A stretch of 64,000 nt of DNA, taken from positions 62,001 to 126,000 of the forward strand of contig NZ_NBOE01000007.1 in NCBI RefSeq assembly GCF_002104515.1, read 5' to 3'. The notes beneath the pieces were generated by a model that was not told the origin of the DNA, ran no database searches, and was given only the letters and a program-made list of their open reading frames with translations. Position numbers and translations under genes: made by a program. The stretch comes from Colwellia polaris (GTDB taxonomy: Bacteria; Pseudomonadota; Gammaproteobacteria; Enterobacterales; Alteromonadaceae). Below, piece after piece: positions 28,732-38,153 of this stretch; position 1 is the stretch's first letter; each line of letters begins with the position of its first letter.

Positions 28732-29787
28732 ATGAGAAAAAAAGCTGTTTTAAAGCGAACAATTATATTAAGCCTAGTAGTTTTTATTACATGGCTGTTC
28801 TGGCCCACAATGTCGGAGCAAAAAACGCCAAAAACCAAACAGGAGCAGGTAAAAAAAACAGTTCAACCATACAGCCCCAAACAAAATAAGAGCAACCCAC
28901 AAACTGCAGCAGTGTCTATTTTACCAGACAAAATAACCTCTAACGACTCAGCAACACTCGTAGCCAAAGCCTATGCTAGCGAGCTTAATTTCCCGCCCTA
29001 CTCACAACCATTAACCTCACAAGATTTTGACCGATTAGAACCTAATCATTTCAACCCACAATCTATTCCAGTTGATGATTTTGGCAACAGCGTATCGGCA
29101 GCATTATCTAAATATCGTTATACTTATCCTGAAATAGTTTATGCGACCCTCTCAGGTGAGAATATCGATAACGCATTGCTACAACTTGTCGATATAAATA
29201 GTGGTAAAACACTACTAACACGCTCATTTAATCAAGAAGATAACACTTGGCATGCAGAGTTTGACGGCGAGCGAAACTTACCAAATCAGCTTCAAGCAAC
29301 GGTTAAAGCAAGTATTAACGGTAAAGTGATAAGCTTAGCATTAGCACTACAATATGTTGACTCGGTCGCCACTCTTGAAAGTTTCGAACCTGCTATCAGC
29401 CAAGATGCAGATATGGTAATTACGGCAAACTTAACTACCAGAGAGCAAGGACTTTATCGTGTAAGGGCTAATTTATTTGATGCTAACAACCAGCCAATCG
29501 CACATTTAGTGAGTAAAGAAAGGCTTAATAAAGGTTCTGATTCACTTGAATTAAAAGCCCATCAAAGTGTATTACAAGGCAGGAAAGCACCGTTTTATCT
29601 CTCAACTTTTTCTGTTGAGTTAATGTCTCCAGCACCTGGTAAGCCGACAAAATATGGCGATAGCAGTATCAAAAAGCATGAAATAATAGACTTTGCCACT
29701 TCAAGTTTAAGTGCGCTACCATACCAGCCTAGTCAGCAAGAACAACAGCGATTACAACTGTTGCAAAATATGGCGCAAGGTAAGTGA
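28732..29787 (+). CDS. Membrane-anchored periplasmic protein of unknown function
   Basis: The 351-aa protein has a basic start and one N-terminal helix (TIILSLVVFITWLFWP, about 10-25). A Lys/Pro/Gln-rich linker to about residue 60 and a long periplasmic region follow. The latter contains FNPQSIPVDDFGNSVSAALSKYRYTYPE and several beta-strand stretches suggestive of Ig-like domains. It is 140 bp downstream of the lipase-like gene on the same strand. The layout recalls lipase foldases, but their RxxFDY motif is missing. No function is assigned. Confidence 0.72.
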   Translation: MRKKAVLKRTIILSLVVFITWLFWPTMSEQKTPKTKQEQVKKTVQPYSPKQNKSNPQTAAVSILPDKITSNDSATLVAKAYASELNFPPYSQPLTSQDFDRLEPNHFNPQSIPVDDFGNSVSAALSKYRYTYPEIVYATLSGENIDNALLQLVDINSGKTLLTRSFNQEDNTWHAEFDGERNLPNQLQATVKASINGKVISLALALQYVDSVATLESFEPAISQDADMVITANLTTREQGLYRVRANLFDANNQPIAHLVSKERLNKGSDSLELKAHQSVLQGRKAPFYLSTFSVELMSPAPGKPTKYGDSSIKKHEIIDFATSSLSALPYQPSQQEQQRLQLLQNMAQGK

Positions 29788-29814
29788 TTTAAAACCTAAG
29801 ACAAGGTTATAACG

Positions 29815-30306
29815 ATGAACATTATGCTAGCTAAACATAAACATGCAGAAAGGTTGTCAGAGATAATACAAGCAACTTTTCATCTTGCTTGTCCAGCAAC
29901 CTCTGATAGAGATTTGCAATCAGTTTATATAGCTAGGCACTTATCTGCTCAACACTTTCAACGATTTATTAGTGATGATCAACTTCAGGTTTGGGTGGCA
30001 CTTGATTCAAATGAACCCGTTGGGCTGGCGGTTATCGATCTTAAATGTGAGCAAAGCCCACTGCTATCAAAATTGTATGTTTTACCCTGTTATCATGGCC
30101 AAGGGGTTGCACAAAAGTTGTATAAAGCCGTTATCGATTATGCAAAAACCTCAGGTTACCAAGTATTAAACCTTTTGGTATATTCAGGTAATGTAAAAGC
30201 GAAGGCATTTTATGAAAACCAAGGTTTTAAGTTTATTGGCTGTTGTGACTTTAAAATGGAAACAGAGTTACATAAAGATCACTTATATCAACGTTTAATA
30301 GCATAA
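29815..30306 (+). CDS. GNAT-family N-acetyltransferase
   Basis: The 163-aa protein has the acetyl-CoA-binding core of the GNAT family: LSKLYVLPCYHGQGVAQKLYKAVIDYA (the Q/R-x-x-G-x-G/A loop is YHGQGVA), then VLNLLVYSGNVKAKAFYENQGFKFIG. It transfers acetyl from acetyl-CoA to an amine; the target cannot be told. It starts 27 bp after the previous stop and may be co-transcribed. Confidence 0.88.
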   Translation: MNIMLAKHKHAERLSEIIQATFHLACPATSDRDLQSVYIARHLSAQHFQRFISDDQLQVWVALDSNEPVGLAVIDLKCEQSPLLSKLYVLPCYHGQGVAQKLYKAVIDYAKTSGYQVLNLLVYSGNVKAKAFYENQGFKFIGCCDFKMETELHKDHLYQRLIA

Positions 30307-30378
30307 AATCTTCAAGGTATATAAGTTTGATCGGTTCAACTTAATAAACGTTAACGCAACACCCAAATGAGAATTAAC

Positions 30379-32658
30379 ATGTCTAAACCTACAAAGTCTA
30401 CTCCCGCATACACTTCGCCTGCGGGTGGTTGGGGCGCACTTAAAAGCTCAGCTAAACATTTAATTAAAAGTGAGAATGCCGCTAAAAACGTTAAAGCATT
30501 ATTACGCGCAAACCAGCCTGGGGGTTTTGACTGCCCTGGTTGTGCTTGGGGCGACGCGCCTAAAGCCGGTAAAGTTGATTTTTGTGAAAATGGCGTGAAA
30601 GCTATCGCATGGGAAGCGACAAGTAAAAGAGTAGATGCTGACTTTTTCCAGCAACATTCGATAACCGAGCTACAACAATGGGATGACCATTCACTCGAAA
30701 AAAGTGGCCGATTAACACAACCCATGTTTTTTGATGGTAAAAATGATCACTATCAAGCCATAACTTGGGACGATGCGTTCAGCATTATCGCTAACAACTT
30801 GAAAAAGCTGCCATCTCCTAACGAAGCACTCTTATATACTTCTGGTCGAGCGAGTAATGAGGCCGCTTATTTGTATCAATTATTTGGCCGAGTTTTAGGT
30901 ACTAATAACTTTCCCGACTGCTCGAATATGTGTCATGAAGCCTCTGGCATAGGCATGACCAGTAGTTTAGGTACCGGCAAAGGCACGGTTACCATGGCTG
31001 ATTTTGATGAAGCAGATGCTATTTTCGTTTTTGGTCAAAACCCAGGGACAAATCACCCGCGCATGCTAGGCACCTTACGAAAAGCCAGCAAGCGAGGTGC
31101 AACTATTGTGAGTATCAATAATTTACAAGAGCGTGGCTTACAACAATTTTTAGATCCGCAAAGCCCGAAAGAAATGATCCTTTTTACTGGCACCAACATT
31201 AGTCAGTATTATTTCACGCCTAAGTTGGGTGGCGACATGGCTATTCTGCGTGGTGTAGCTAAGTTATTATTAGAGCGCTTCGAGCATGATAAAAGCGTAC
31301 TTGATAACGAATTTATCGCAGCACATTGCCATAACTTTGCCGCTTATCAACACAGCGTAACAGCAACGCCTTGGCAGCAAATAATCGACCAAAGCGGGCT
31401 AACAAAAGCTGACATAGAACAAATTACTGATATTTACGCGAGTAAGAAAAAAGTAATTTTTACCTGGGCTATGGGCATTACGCAACATAAGCACTCGGTA
31501 GCGACCATTCAAGAACTGGTTAATGTATTATTGCTTCGAGGTAACATTGGCAAGCTAGGCGCTGGAGCATGCCCTGTTCGTGGCCATTCAAATGTACAAG
31601 GCAATCGCACCGTCGGCATTAATGAAAAACCGTCTACGGCATTTCTTGATGCTTTAGAAAAACAATATAGCTTTAAACCACCGCGCGAAAATGGCTTAAA
31701 CACCGTTGAATCTTTACAGGCTATGTTATCTGGTCAGGCTAAAGTTTTTATTGCTTTAGGTGGTAACTTCTCTGCCGCGACACCAGATACCACAAGAACA
31801 TATCAAGCATTGCAACAATGTGATTTAACCGTGCAAATAAGTACTAAGCTCAATCGAAGTCATGTTATTACCGGTAAACAAGCGTTGATTTTACCTTGCT
31901 TGGGACGTACTGAAATTGATAACCAAAACAGTGGAGAGCAGTGCATTACAGTTGAAGACTCCATGAGTATGGTACACAGCTCTACTGGCCAAAATGAACC
32001 AGCTTCACAGCATTTACGCTCTGAAACAGCCATTGTTGCCGGAATAGCCAAAGCGGCTGTTGGTGAAGATGTGATTAATTGGACAAACCTCATGAGCGAC
32101 TACAGCTTAATTCGTCACGATATCAGTAAAGTGTTGCCTGATTTTTCTGACTTTAACCAACGAATAAAAATTGGTAGAGGTTTTCATTTAGAAAATAAAG
32201 CGGCGCAACGTCAATGGAAAACACGTTCTTCTAAGGCAGAATTTTCAAGCGCCCTGTTACCCGAACAATTAGCACATGAAGTTGCTCAAGCTTATACCGA
32301 AAAACCAATTTTAACGTTGCAAACTTTGCGCTCACACGATCAATACAACACCTCTATTTATGGTATGGACGATCGCTATCGCGGTATATATGGCGAACGT
32401 CGTGTGGTTTTTGTTAATGCTGAAGATATGATAAAACAGCAACTAAAAAATGGTGACAAGGTAAAAATAACTACCGTATCAAATGACAATATTGTACGTT
32501 CAATTAATGACTTTAAAATAGTTGAGTATGCTATTCCACAAGGCTGTGCAGCGGCTTATTACCCGGAAACAAATCCCTTAGTACCATTGGAAAGTACAGC
32601 TGATAATTGTGGCACACCCACGTATAAATCAATTGCGGTTACGTTTGATAAGTTATGA
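30379..32658 (+). CDS. FdhF/YdeP-family molybdopterin oxidoreductase
   Basis: The enzyme (759 aa from ATG 30379, the same length as E. coli YdeP; a frame four codons longer starts at 30367) belongs to the bis-MGD molybdopterin family. Features are GGWGALKSSAKHLI, a cysteine pair FDCPGCAWGD near residue 50, then YTSGRASNEAAYLYQLFGR and CHEASGIGM. The VFGQNPGTNHPRML cofactor loop and the C-terminal dinucleotide-binding domain (LRSHDQYNTSIYGMDDRYRG) follow. YdeP in E. coli is linked to acid resistance; the reaction is unproven. It needs the molybdenum cofactor. It is 72 bp after the GNAT gene. Confidence 0.9.
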   Translation: MSKPTKSTPAYTSPAGGWGALKSSAKHLIKSENAAKNVKALLRANQPGGFDCPGCAWGDAPKAGKVDFCENGVKAIAWEATSKRVDADFFQQHSITELQQWDDHSLEKSGRLTQPMFFDGKNDHYQAITWDDAFSIIANNLKKLPSPNEALLYTSGRASNEAAYLYQLFGRVLGTNNFPDCSNMCHEASGIGMTSSLGTGKGTVTMADFDEADAIFVFGQNPGTNHPRMLGTLRKASKRGATIVSINNLQERGLQQFLDPQSPKEMILFTGTNISQYYFTPKLGGDMAILRGVAKLLLERFEHDKSVLDNEFIAAHCHNFAAYQHSVTATPWQQIIDQSGLTKADIEQITDIYASKKKVIFTWAMGITQHKHSVATIQELVNVLLLRGNIGKLGAGACPVRGHSNVQGNRTVGINEKPSTAFLDALEKQYSFKPPRENGLNTVESLQAMLSGQAKVFIALGGNFSAATPDTTRTYQALQQCDLTVQISTKLNRSHVITGKQALILPCLGRTEIDNQNSGEQCITVEDSMSMVHSSTGQNEPASQHLRSETAIVAGIAKAAVGEDVINWTNLMSDYSLIRHDISKVLPDFSDFNQRIKIGRGFHLENKAAQRQWKTRSSKAEFSSALLPEQLAHEVAQAYTEKPILTLQTLRSHDQYNTSIYGMDDRYRGIYGERRVVFVNAEDMIKQQLKNGDKVKITTVSNDNIVRSINDFKIVEYAIPQGCAAAYYPETNPLVPLESTADNCGTPTYKSIAVTFDKL

Positions 32659-32849
32659 GGTATTAATCAACTTATTATAGCTAATAGCATTTAACCAATA
32701 CGATGAACGAGTGCACCTTTGCTGATGCGCTCGTATGGTAAAGTAACGTTTGAGCTACCTAAAAAGTAAAATGAATTAGCTAAATTATTGATTGATAATT
32801 TCTTGTTACTGAAATGTTTTATATAGCTAATATCATGAAACTTATAACT

Positions 32850-33116
32850 TTATATAAATAAAAGTAAAATTGCCCCACCAACGCCCATAATGGCGAAATA
32901 TTCAATCCCTTGGTTAAATTTAGTCAATAACCCAAAATACACATAGGTAACACACAACATAATTATGCTAGCAATAAAGAGCGCTAAAAATGGAATATCT
33001 GAGAACAGGCTAAAGAAAAAAATAGGTAGGCAATAAAGCAATGTTGGAGATAATGGCTCAGTTTTAATATCGTGCAATTTAAGCGCCGCAATTAGAAATA
33101 GTATTTTAAATAGCAT
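32850..33116 (-). CDS. Small membrane protein (88 aa)
   Basis: The product has three hydrophobic segments: ILFLIAALKLH, LLYCLPIFFFSLFSDIPFLALFIASIIML and IEYFAIMGVGGAILLLFI. It has no recognisable domain. It is the first of several small membrane or envelope genes on the minus strand here. It is probably real, judging by length and membrane pattern, but I do not recognise it. Confidence 0.6.
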   Translation of the reverse strand: MLFKILFLIAALKLHDIKTEPLSPTLLYCLPIFFFSLFSDIPFLALFIASIIMLCVTYVYFGLLTKFNQGIEYFAIMGVGGAILLLFI

Positions 33117-33224
33117 CCGTACCTCGATAAAATAAGTGCCCTTTAAAGGCGAAATAGTTTTTAGTTTTTAGTTTTTTAGCTAAAACCTTAGTAAAGCTTA
33201 GCTCATGTTTTAGCTAATTTTTGA

Positions 33225-33629
33225 TTAACTGCCCCAATCCTCATCCAAAATATCTTGTCGTTTCGCTTCGTATTCTGTTGTTGTAATTAAACCATCTCGA
33301 TATAAATGCTCAAGTTTTCTTAAACGGTTGGCGTAATCTTTCTCAGGAGGCGAATTATCTGGCTTTGTACTTTTAAAACCTTTCAGCGTTAAATCATGGT
33401 CGGTTACTTCATGGTGAAGGCTCTTCTTACCAAAAGCATTGCGGTAAGACTGATAAATATTTGCGCAAACCACAATCAGCCAAACGATCATAAATAACTT
33501 ACCAAAAAGTGGCATCTCTGAAAAATCGAATGCCACTAAGGCAACGATTAACATCCCGATCCCAACAACTAAACTAACGGTTGAATTATATTTTGATTCT
33601 TTGGTTTTTGATGTCCCAAATAACTTCAT
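33225..33629 (-). CDS. SHOCT-domain membrane protein
   Basis: The 134-aa protein has two N-terminal membrane helices (LVVGIGMLIVALVAF and LFMIVWLIVVCANIY). The C-terminal SHOCT motif reads RKLEHLYRDGLITTTEYEAKRQDIL. SHOCT motifs are short oligomerisation or binding helices found at protein ends; the function is unknown. It has the same strand and similar size as its neighbour at 32850. Confidence 0.8.
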   Translation of the reverse strand: MKLFGTSKTKESKYNSTVSLVVGIGMLIVALVAFDFSEMPLFGKLFMIVWLIVVCANIYQSYRNAFGKKSLHHEVTDHDLTLKGFKSTKPDNSPPEKDYANRLRKLEHLYRDGLITTTEYEAKRQDILDEDWGS

Positions 33630-33722
33630 TTAGAAATCCATTTTAATTAGTTTGTACTTCTCGAAAAATATCATGATTAACGCTATATAGGCTTATTATT
33701 CATGATATTTAAAGATAGTTTA

Positions 33723-34550
33723 TTACCCTTTAGCGAGCATATAATCTAACCAGCGTGCTGGCAATAGTCGTTTAAGTACAGCAAATAACTTTGTTGCCGT
33801 GGTAATTCTATAGCGCACTTTAGGCTTTTTACTCTCTAAGGCATGAATTAAGGCTTGGGTAACATCAAGTGGCTCTAAGGTAAAAGGCGCATTCGATTTT
33901 TCACTATTTAAGCGCGCAATCTGTTGTTGGTATTGTTCTTTATGATCGCTATTGTCTAGATCAATATTGGCGTTAATAGCCGCTAGTGCATTAGCGCGAA
34001 ACTGCGTATTAATCGGTCCTGGTTCAAGTAAAACCACTTCAATATTCGCACGCTTTAATTCTAGTCTTAAGGTATCTGTAAGCCCTTCAATGGCATACTT
34101 TGAGGCATTATAAGCACCGCGATATGCCATAGAGACAAAACCTAAAACTGAGCTACATTGAATAATTCGACCATGCCCTTGGCGTTTCATTATTGGTATT
34201 ATTTGTTTGGTGAGTTCATGCCAGCCAAAAACGTTGGTTTCGAATTGCTCTCTTAGTACCTGCGAGGGTAAATCTTCTAATGCTCCTGGTTGTCCATAAG
34301 CGCCGTTATTAAATAGATAATCTAAACGTCCACCTGTTTGTTCTAGCACTTGGCTAACCGCTTGGGTAATACTGTCAGTATTTGTAAGGTCAAGTTGATA
34401 TGCCAACAGGCCTTTAGCTTTCAAGTCAGCAACATCTTGTGGTTTTCGTGCCGTGGCAAATACTTTATAACCTCGTGCAGAAAGGGTTAAGGCTGCATGT
34501 AAGCCAATGCCGCTTGAGCAGCCAGTAATTAGAATAGATTTTGTGGACAT
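33723..34550 (-). CDS. Short-chain dehydrogenase/reductase
   Basis: The 275-aa SDR enzyme has the NAD(P)-binding TGCSSGIGLHAA near the N-terminus, NNGAYG in the core and the catalytic Tyr/Lys in YNASKYAIEGL. The serine sits at CSSVLGFVS. An arginine after the first strand (ATARKP) suggests NADPH preference. The C-terminal extension (about residues 200-275) is typical of the classical SDRs related to retinol dehydrogenases. The substrate is unknown. Confidence 0.9.
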   Translation of the reverse strand: MSTKSILITGCSSGIGLHAALTLSARGYKVFATARKPQDVADLKAKGLLAYQLDLTNTDSITQAVSQVLEQTGGRLDYLFNNGAYGQPGALEDLPSQVLREQFETNVFGWHELTKQIIPIMKRQGHGRIIQCSSVLGFVSMAYRGAYNASKYAIEGLTDTLRLELKRANIEVVLLEPGPINTQFRANALAAINANIDLDNSDHKEQYQQQIARLNSEKSNAPFTLEPLDVTQALIHALESKKPKVRYRITTATKLFAVLKRLLPARWLDYMLAKG

Positions 34551-34684
34551 GATAAAGACAAGTGATTAAGAATAGATAAACAATAGCTTACTTGAATATT
34601 AGAATGATTAGAACAATAAAAGGGATAATATAGAGATGATAAAATCAAATAAAAGTGCAAACAAACAAGCCGTTATTTTAAAAT

Positions 34685-34718
34685 AAGCACTATCAATATA
34701 ACTGCTTTGATAGTGCTT
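34685..34718 (-). terminator. Terminator downstream of the 133-aa lipoprotein gene
   Basis: AAGCACTATCAA/TTGATAGTGCTT (34685-34696, 34707-34718) is a perfect 12-bp stem with a 10-nt loop, followed on the minus strand by ATTTTAAAAT. It lies about 75 bp past the stop at 34792. Confidence 0.7.
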
Positions 34719-34791
34719 TTATAAGGTAGACTCGCAAGCTAATAAAAATTACGACTTATTTGGAATATACTTACAAAGTTTTACTTAAAAA

Positions 34792-35193
34792 TCAGTCAAC
34801 CTTAGCAACTTCATCGAGTTTATAAGTAATTTCATTTAAAATTTTCGCTGACCAATCAGGTGCAAAAACGTTAGTTTGCATTGCTCGCTTAGATACCACT
34901 TCAACCTTACACGTGTTATCAGATTCACTATCAACAAAAACGGCTACATTCTCGCCATAGCTAAACGCTGTAATACCACGCTGTGCCAATATAATACCGG
35001 TTTCTTTTGATGAAGAAATAAGCTCTAACTCTGAAACGTTAACAGCATTAACCGCTAATGGCCAAATATCTTCTTTTGAATAGTTATATGTTTTTGAAAC
35101 CCCCGTACCTTTACCTTTAACTGAATCAGCAAGGGTTGTACAACCGGTTGTTATCGTTATCGCTAGTACTAATAAAATACTTCTTAAAGTCAT
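34792..35193 (-). CDS. Putative lipoprotein of unknown function
   Basis: The 133-aa protein starts with a signal peptide and a probable lipobox cysteine (TITTGCTT, about residue 18). The mature part reads GTGVSKTYNYSKEDIWPLAVNAVNVSELEL and EVVSKRAMQTNVFAPDWSAKILNEITYKLDEV, a pattern of small lipoproteins with a BON- or DUF3568-like alternation of strands and helices. The ribosome site AAAGGAAG precedes the ATG. Function is unknown. Confidence 0.7.
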   Translation of the reverse strand: MTLRSILLVLAITITTGCTTLADSVKGKGTGVSKTYNYSKEDIWPLAVNAVNVSELELISSSKETGIILAQRGITAFSYGENVAVFVDSESDNTCKVEVVSKRAMQTNVFAPDWSAKILNEITYKLDEVAKVD

Positions 35194-35353
35194 GGTAACT
35201 TCCTTTATTTCTATAATTAGTGTCCTTGTCAGGACTTTTTTGATGTTACTGATGTGTAGCTCGTTTAATCAAAGACGGTAACTAAACATTAAATTTGGCC
35301 ATTATTTCATATAACGTCAAACGTCAGGCTTCGCTTTATTATTTCCATTATTA

Positions 35354-35815
35354 TTAAGAATATATCACCACAGTGCCTGCCATTTTGTCATGCCAACCCT
35401 GTTTTTTATCGTCCCATACAATCCATAAAAAGCCTAAACCTAAAGCAAACATAGATACATAATAACCAAGGTACCTAGTAATGCACTGCAATGGTGTAGG
35501 CTGATTACCGGTTTTAGCGTCTACAATTTTTGCTGAAACAAGCATTTTACCTGGCGTTGCTGATTTATATATCCAGAATAAAATAACAACTAAAACAGGT
35601 AGAATATAACTGATAATAAAATCGCTTGAACCTTTAAACGAGTCGTCTGTTTCAAAATATTCAGCGCCATAAATCGAATATAAGATAGGTAATGTCAACA
35701 TAACCACGAGTACTGAATCAATAATGCTGGCTAAAAATCTAGACCCAAAACCAACATATTGAACCGCTTCAATATTTTGTACCCTATCGTTTTCTGATAT
35801 ATCGTTATTTTCCAT
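35354..35815 (-). CDS. RDD-family membrane protein
   Basis: The 153-aa protein shows the RDD domain: GFGSRFLASIIDSVLVVMLTLPILYSIYG, a middle helix ILPVLVVILFWIYKSATPGKMLVSAKIVD, and a third, ITRYLGYYVSMFALGLGFLWIVWDDKKQGWHDKMAGTVVI. RDD proteins are inner-membrane proteins of poorly known function, some linked to ion transport. It lies about 60 bp downstream of the DUF2059 gene on the same strand and could be co-transcribed with it. Confidence 0.9.
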   Translation of the reverse strand: MENNDISENDRVQNIEAVQYVGFGSRFLASIIDSVLVVMLTLPILYSIYGAEYFETDDSFKGSSDFIISYILPVLVVILFWIYKSATPGKMLVSAKIVDAKTGNQPTPLQCITRYLGYYVSMFALGLGFLWIVWDDKKQGWHDKMAGTVVIYS

Positions 35816-35876
35816 TGAACTACCTTAGATTGATTATTTAAAACTGAGTCGCTTAAAATTATTATTTTACAAAGGC

Positions 35877-36701
35877 TTATTCAATAAATTCTGATGCAAT
35901 ATTTTCAAAAGCAGTAGTTGACCAAAAATTTAACGCTTGACCAATACCATCATACATAACGGTTAACTCTTTTTGACCTAACGGTTGTTGATAGAACTTT
36001 GTGTATTGTTCAATTTCTTGCTCTGTTAACTGATCGTAAATAAAATATGAAACCATGATCATTTGTTGCTCTAAGGCTGGACGCATCATTTGTTCCATTT
36101 GAGCCATTTGCTGCTGAACTTGCTCAGTGTTAATGCTCTGACCGGGGTTAGCAACCGTTAAACCTTCAACCGTACCTTTTGCAACTGCCAATACTATATT
36201 TAGCGAATGCTCTACCAAGTTAGTTACTTCCACAAATTCTCTGATGACTTTAACTCGAGCAGGTGTTGGAGGGGTTGTTTGAAGTGCTGCCATGTAGCTC
36301 ATAAAGTCTTGATTAAAGCTAGGCGCTGAAGCTTTTTCTTCAGCCAATTTTATTCTTCTGGCTAAATCACCATTTAACCACTGCAGTAACTGCTGCATTT
36401 CACTAGCGGTAAAATTGTCTTTAACGTGTTCAGAAACAACAAGCTTCACCTCTTCTAGCTGCCAAGCATTCAACAAGATTTCCATTACTTTTTGAGATTG
36501 CTCCGGATCTTTCGCCGTCATCTGCATTTGCTGATTCATAGCGCGCATTTGTGCAGGAATCCCTTGCAAGGCAGAGTCTATACCTGAAAGCGCTAAATAT
36601 TGTGTAACATCTTCATCACTAATGTTTTTAGCTGCACTAAGTTGACTGAAGGTTAAAGACAGTAAGAGTATTATAAAATTCAGTAAGTTTATTTTTTTCA
36701 T
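35877..36701 (-). CDS. DUF2059 domain protein, secreted
   Basis: The protein (274 aa from the ATG at 36701, which has AAAGGA six bases upstream; a frame two codons longer starts at 36707) has a signal peptide ending near FSQLSAAK. The C-terminal third matches DUF2059: YDQLTEQEIEQYTKFYQQPLGQKELTVMYDGI. An earlier copy of the same helical pattern appears near residue 90 (FTASEMQQLLQWLNGDLARRI). It would be periplasmic. Function of the family is unknown. Confidence 0.8.
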   Translation of the reverse strand: MKKINLLNFIILLLSLTFSQLSAAKNISDEDVTQYLALSGIDSALQGIPAQMRAMNQQMQMTAKDPEQSQKVMEILLNAWQLEEVKLVVSEHVKDNFTASEMQQLLQWLNGDLARRIKLAEEKASAPSFNQDFMSYMAALQTTPPTPARVKVIREFVEVTNLVEHSLNIVLAVAKGTVEGLTVANPGQSINTEQVQQQMAQMEQMMRPALEQQMIMVSYFIYDQLTEQEIEQYTKFYQQPLGQKELTVMYDGIGQALNFWSTTAFENIASEFIE

Positions 36702-36968
36702 TGTCATTCCTTTAACTTTATAAGTTATTTAAATTTATATTGTTTAACCTCTGAACAATATCACATAGTATTATTATTGACGAAAGTTATTTCTTTCTGC
36801 TTATATAAATTAATTACGCCGTTCAACCTACCTAGAATACAAACATAAATCATTGAAATTAAAGTTGATTAACACTGGTTAATTCACTAACCTACTATTT
36901 CAAAGCTAAGATGTAAGCGCCGAATTTACTCTGTGCTAAGCCACCTCAATGAAAGGAATGAAAAACAC

Positions 36969-37634
36969 ATGCTCAAAGGTAAATTTTCATCACTCAAGTA
37001 TTACTTATTACCGTTATTAACCATCATACTCACCGGTTGTTTTAACGCTGATCCGGCTGTAAAAGCAGTCAATGCATATATCGAGCAACAAAAAATAGAT
37101 AAAAATCAAGCACAATGGAAAACTAAACTAGAAAAACCTGAAGTGGTAACATTTAACCCTGAAGCTCAATACTTCTGGGACCTTGAAACAACAGAAGGAA
37201 AGATAGTAGTTAAGTTATTTCCTGAAACAGCACCGATGCACGCCACAAGTACTCTATATTTAACCAAGCTTGGTTTTTATGATGATTTAGTATTTCACCG
37301 CGTTATTTATAAGTTTATGGCTCAAGGTGGTGATCCTTTAGGAAATGGCAGTGGTAATCCTGGCTATAAATATGCGGGGGAATTTGACGGTAAATTAAGT
37401 CACGACAAACCTGGCTTACTCAGTATGGCAAACTCAGGACCCAATACTGACGGAAGTCAATTTTTCCTAACCTTTGCTGCAACACCTTGGTTAGATGGTA
37501 AACATACTATTTTTGGAGAGGTGGTCGAAGGGTTAGATACCACATTGCCAGCCATTGAAAGCCTTGGCAGTCGCTCTGGCCGTACTCAAAAAGAAGTAAA
37601 AATTATTAAAGCCACTATTCGGGTTGAAGAATAA
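36969..37634 (+). CDS. Cyclophilin-type peptidyl-prolyl isomerase lipoprotein
   Basis: The product (221 aa from ATG 36969; the open frame extends to 36933) begins with a signal peptide and lipobox (ILTGCFN). The cyclophilin domain follows from about residue 75: VVKLFPETAPMHATSTLYLTK, FHRVIYKFMAQGGDPLGNGSGNPGYKYAGEF, LSMANSGPNTDGSQFFLTF and WLDGKHTIFGEVVEG. The catalytic Arg and the Phe/Gln positions are kept. It would assist folding of envelope proteins as a membrane-tethered isomerase. Confidence 0.9.
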   Translation: MLKGKFSSLKYYLLPLLTIILTGCFNADPAVKAVNAYIEQQKIDKNQAQWKTKLEKPEVVTFNPEAQYFWDLETTEGKIVVKLFPETAPMHATSTLYLTKLGFYDDLVFHRVIYKFMAQGGDPLGNGSGNPGYKYAGEFDGKLSHDKPGLLSMANSGPNTDGSQFFLTFAATPWLDGKHTIFGEVVEGLDTTLPAIESLGSRSGRTQKEVKIIKATIRVEE

Positions 37635-37659
37635 CAGCCTTGAAGCGCTAAAATAGACC

Positions 37660-37692
37660 TTAACAGCAGATAAACAAGTATTCTGCTGTTAA
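37660..37692. terminator. Inverted repeat between convergent genes
   Basis: TTAACAGCAG (37660-37669) pairs with CTGCTGTTAA (37683-37692) around a 13-nt loop. It sits between the cyclophilin stop and the DUF2999 stop. No T-run follows, so it is a weak terminator at best. Confidence 0.5.
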
Positions 37693-37712
37693 CTCTGCCT
37701 AATTACCTACGG

Positions 37713-37973
37713 TTAAGAATTTTCTTTATTCAACGAAGCCTTAGCCGCTTCTACTTTTGAAAAATCAAAACCGAGTTCATTTACTGCTTCTTCAATTAAG
37801 CCAGGGTTTTGTATTAACATCATCATGAGTGCTTGCAGTTTTTCTTGTGGAATACCTAACTGCTGTACCGTTACCATCGCCATCATAGGGTTTTCTGTTA
37901 ATGCTTGAAATACTGTTTTTGTTTGTTCGTCACTTACGTTATGTTCTTTTAAAATTGCAATAATTGGATTCAT
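37713..37973 (-). CDS. DUF2999 family protein
   Basis: The 86-aa helical protein starts MNPIIAILKEHNVSDEQTKTVFQALTENPMMAMVTVQQLGIPQEKLQ, the pattern of the DUF2999 family found in Vibrio, Shewanella and relatives. It has no signal peptide or membrane segment. Function is unknown. Confidence 0.85.
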   Translation of the reverse strand: MNPIIAILKEHNVSDEQTKTVFQALTENPMMAMVTVQQLGIPQEKLQALMMMLIQNPGLIEEAVNELGFDFSKVEAAKASLNKENS

Positions 37974-38153
37974 GAATTTACTACTCTCTATTTTATAACT
38001 TAATTTTTGGTGCTTAATTGTTAATTAGGATTTGCCTAACTTTGGGCTTGAGCATATCAATTACAAGCTTTACTGTCGTGGCTTCAATTATACTATTGCC
38101 GCTTTAAATGTAAAAACTTACACTATAATTTGTTAAACAAAATATAGTACTGA

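Noticed and set aside
28732-29787. Lipase foldase (Lif)
   Set aside because: The anchor-linker layout is similar, but the RxxFDY motif that defines Lif is absent.
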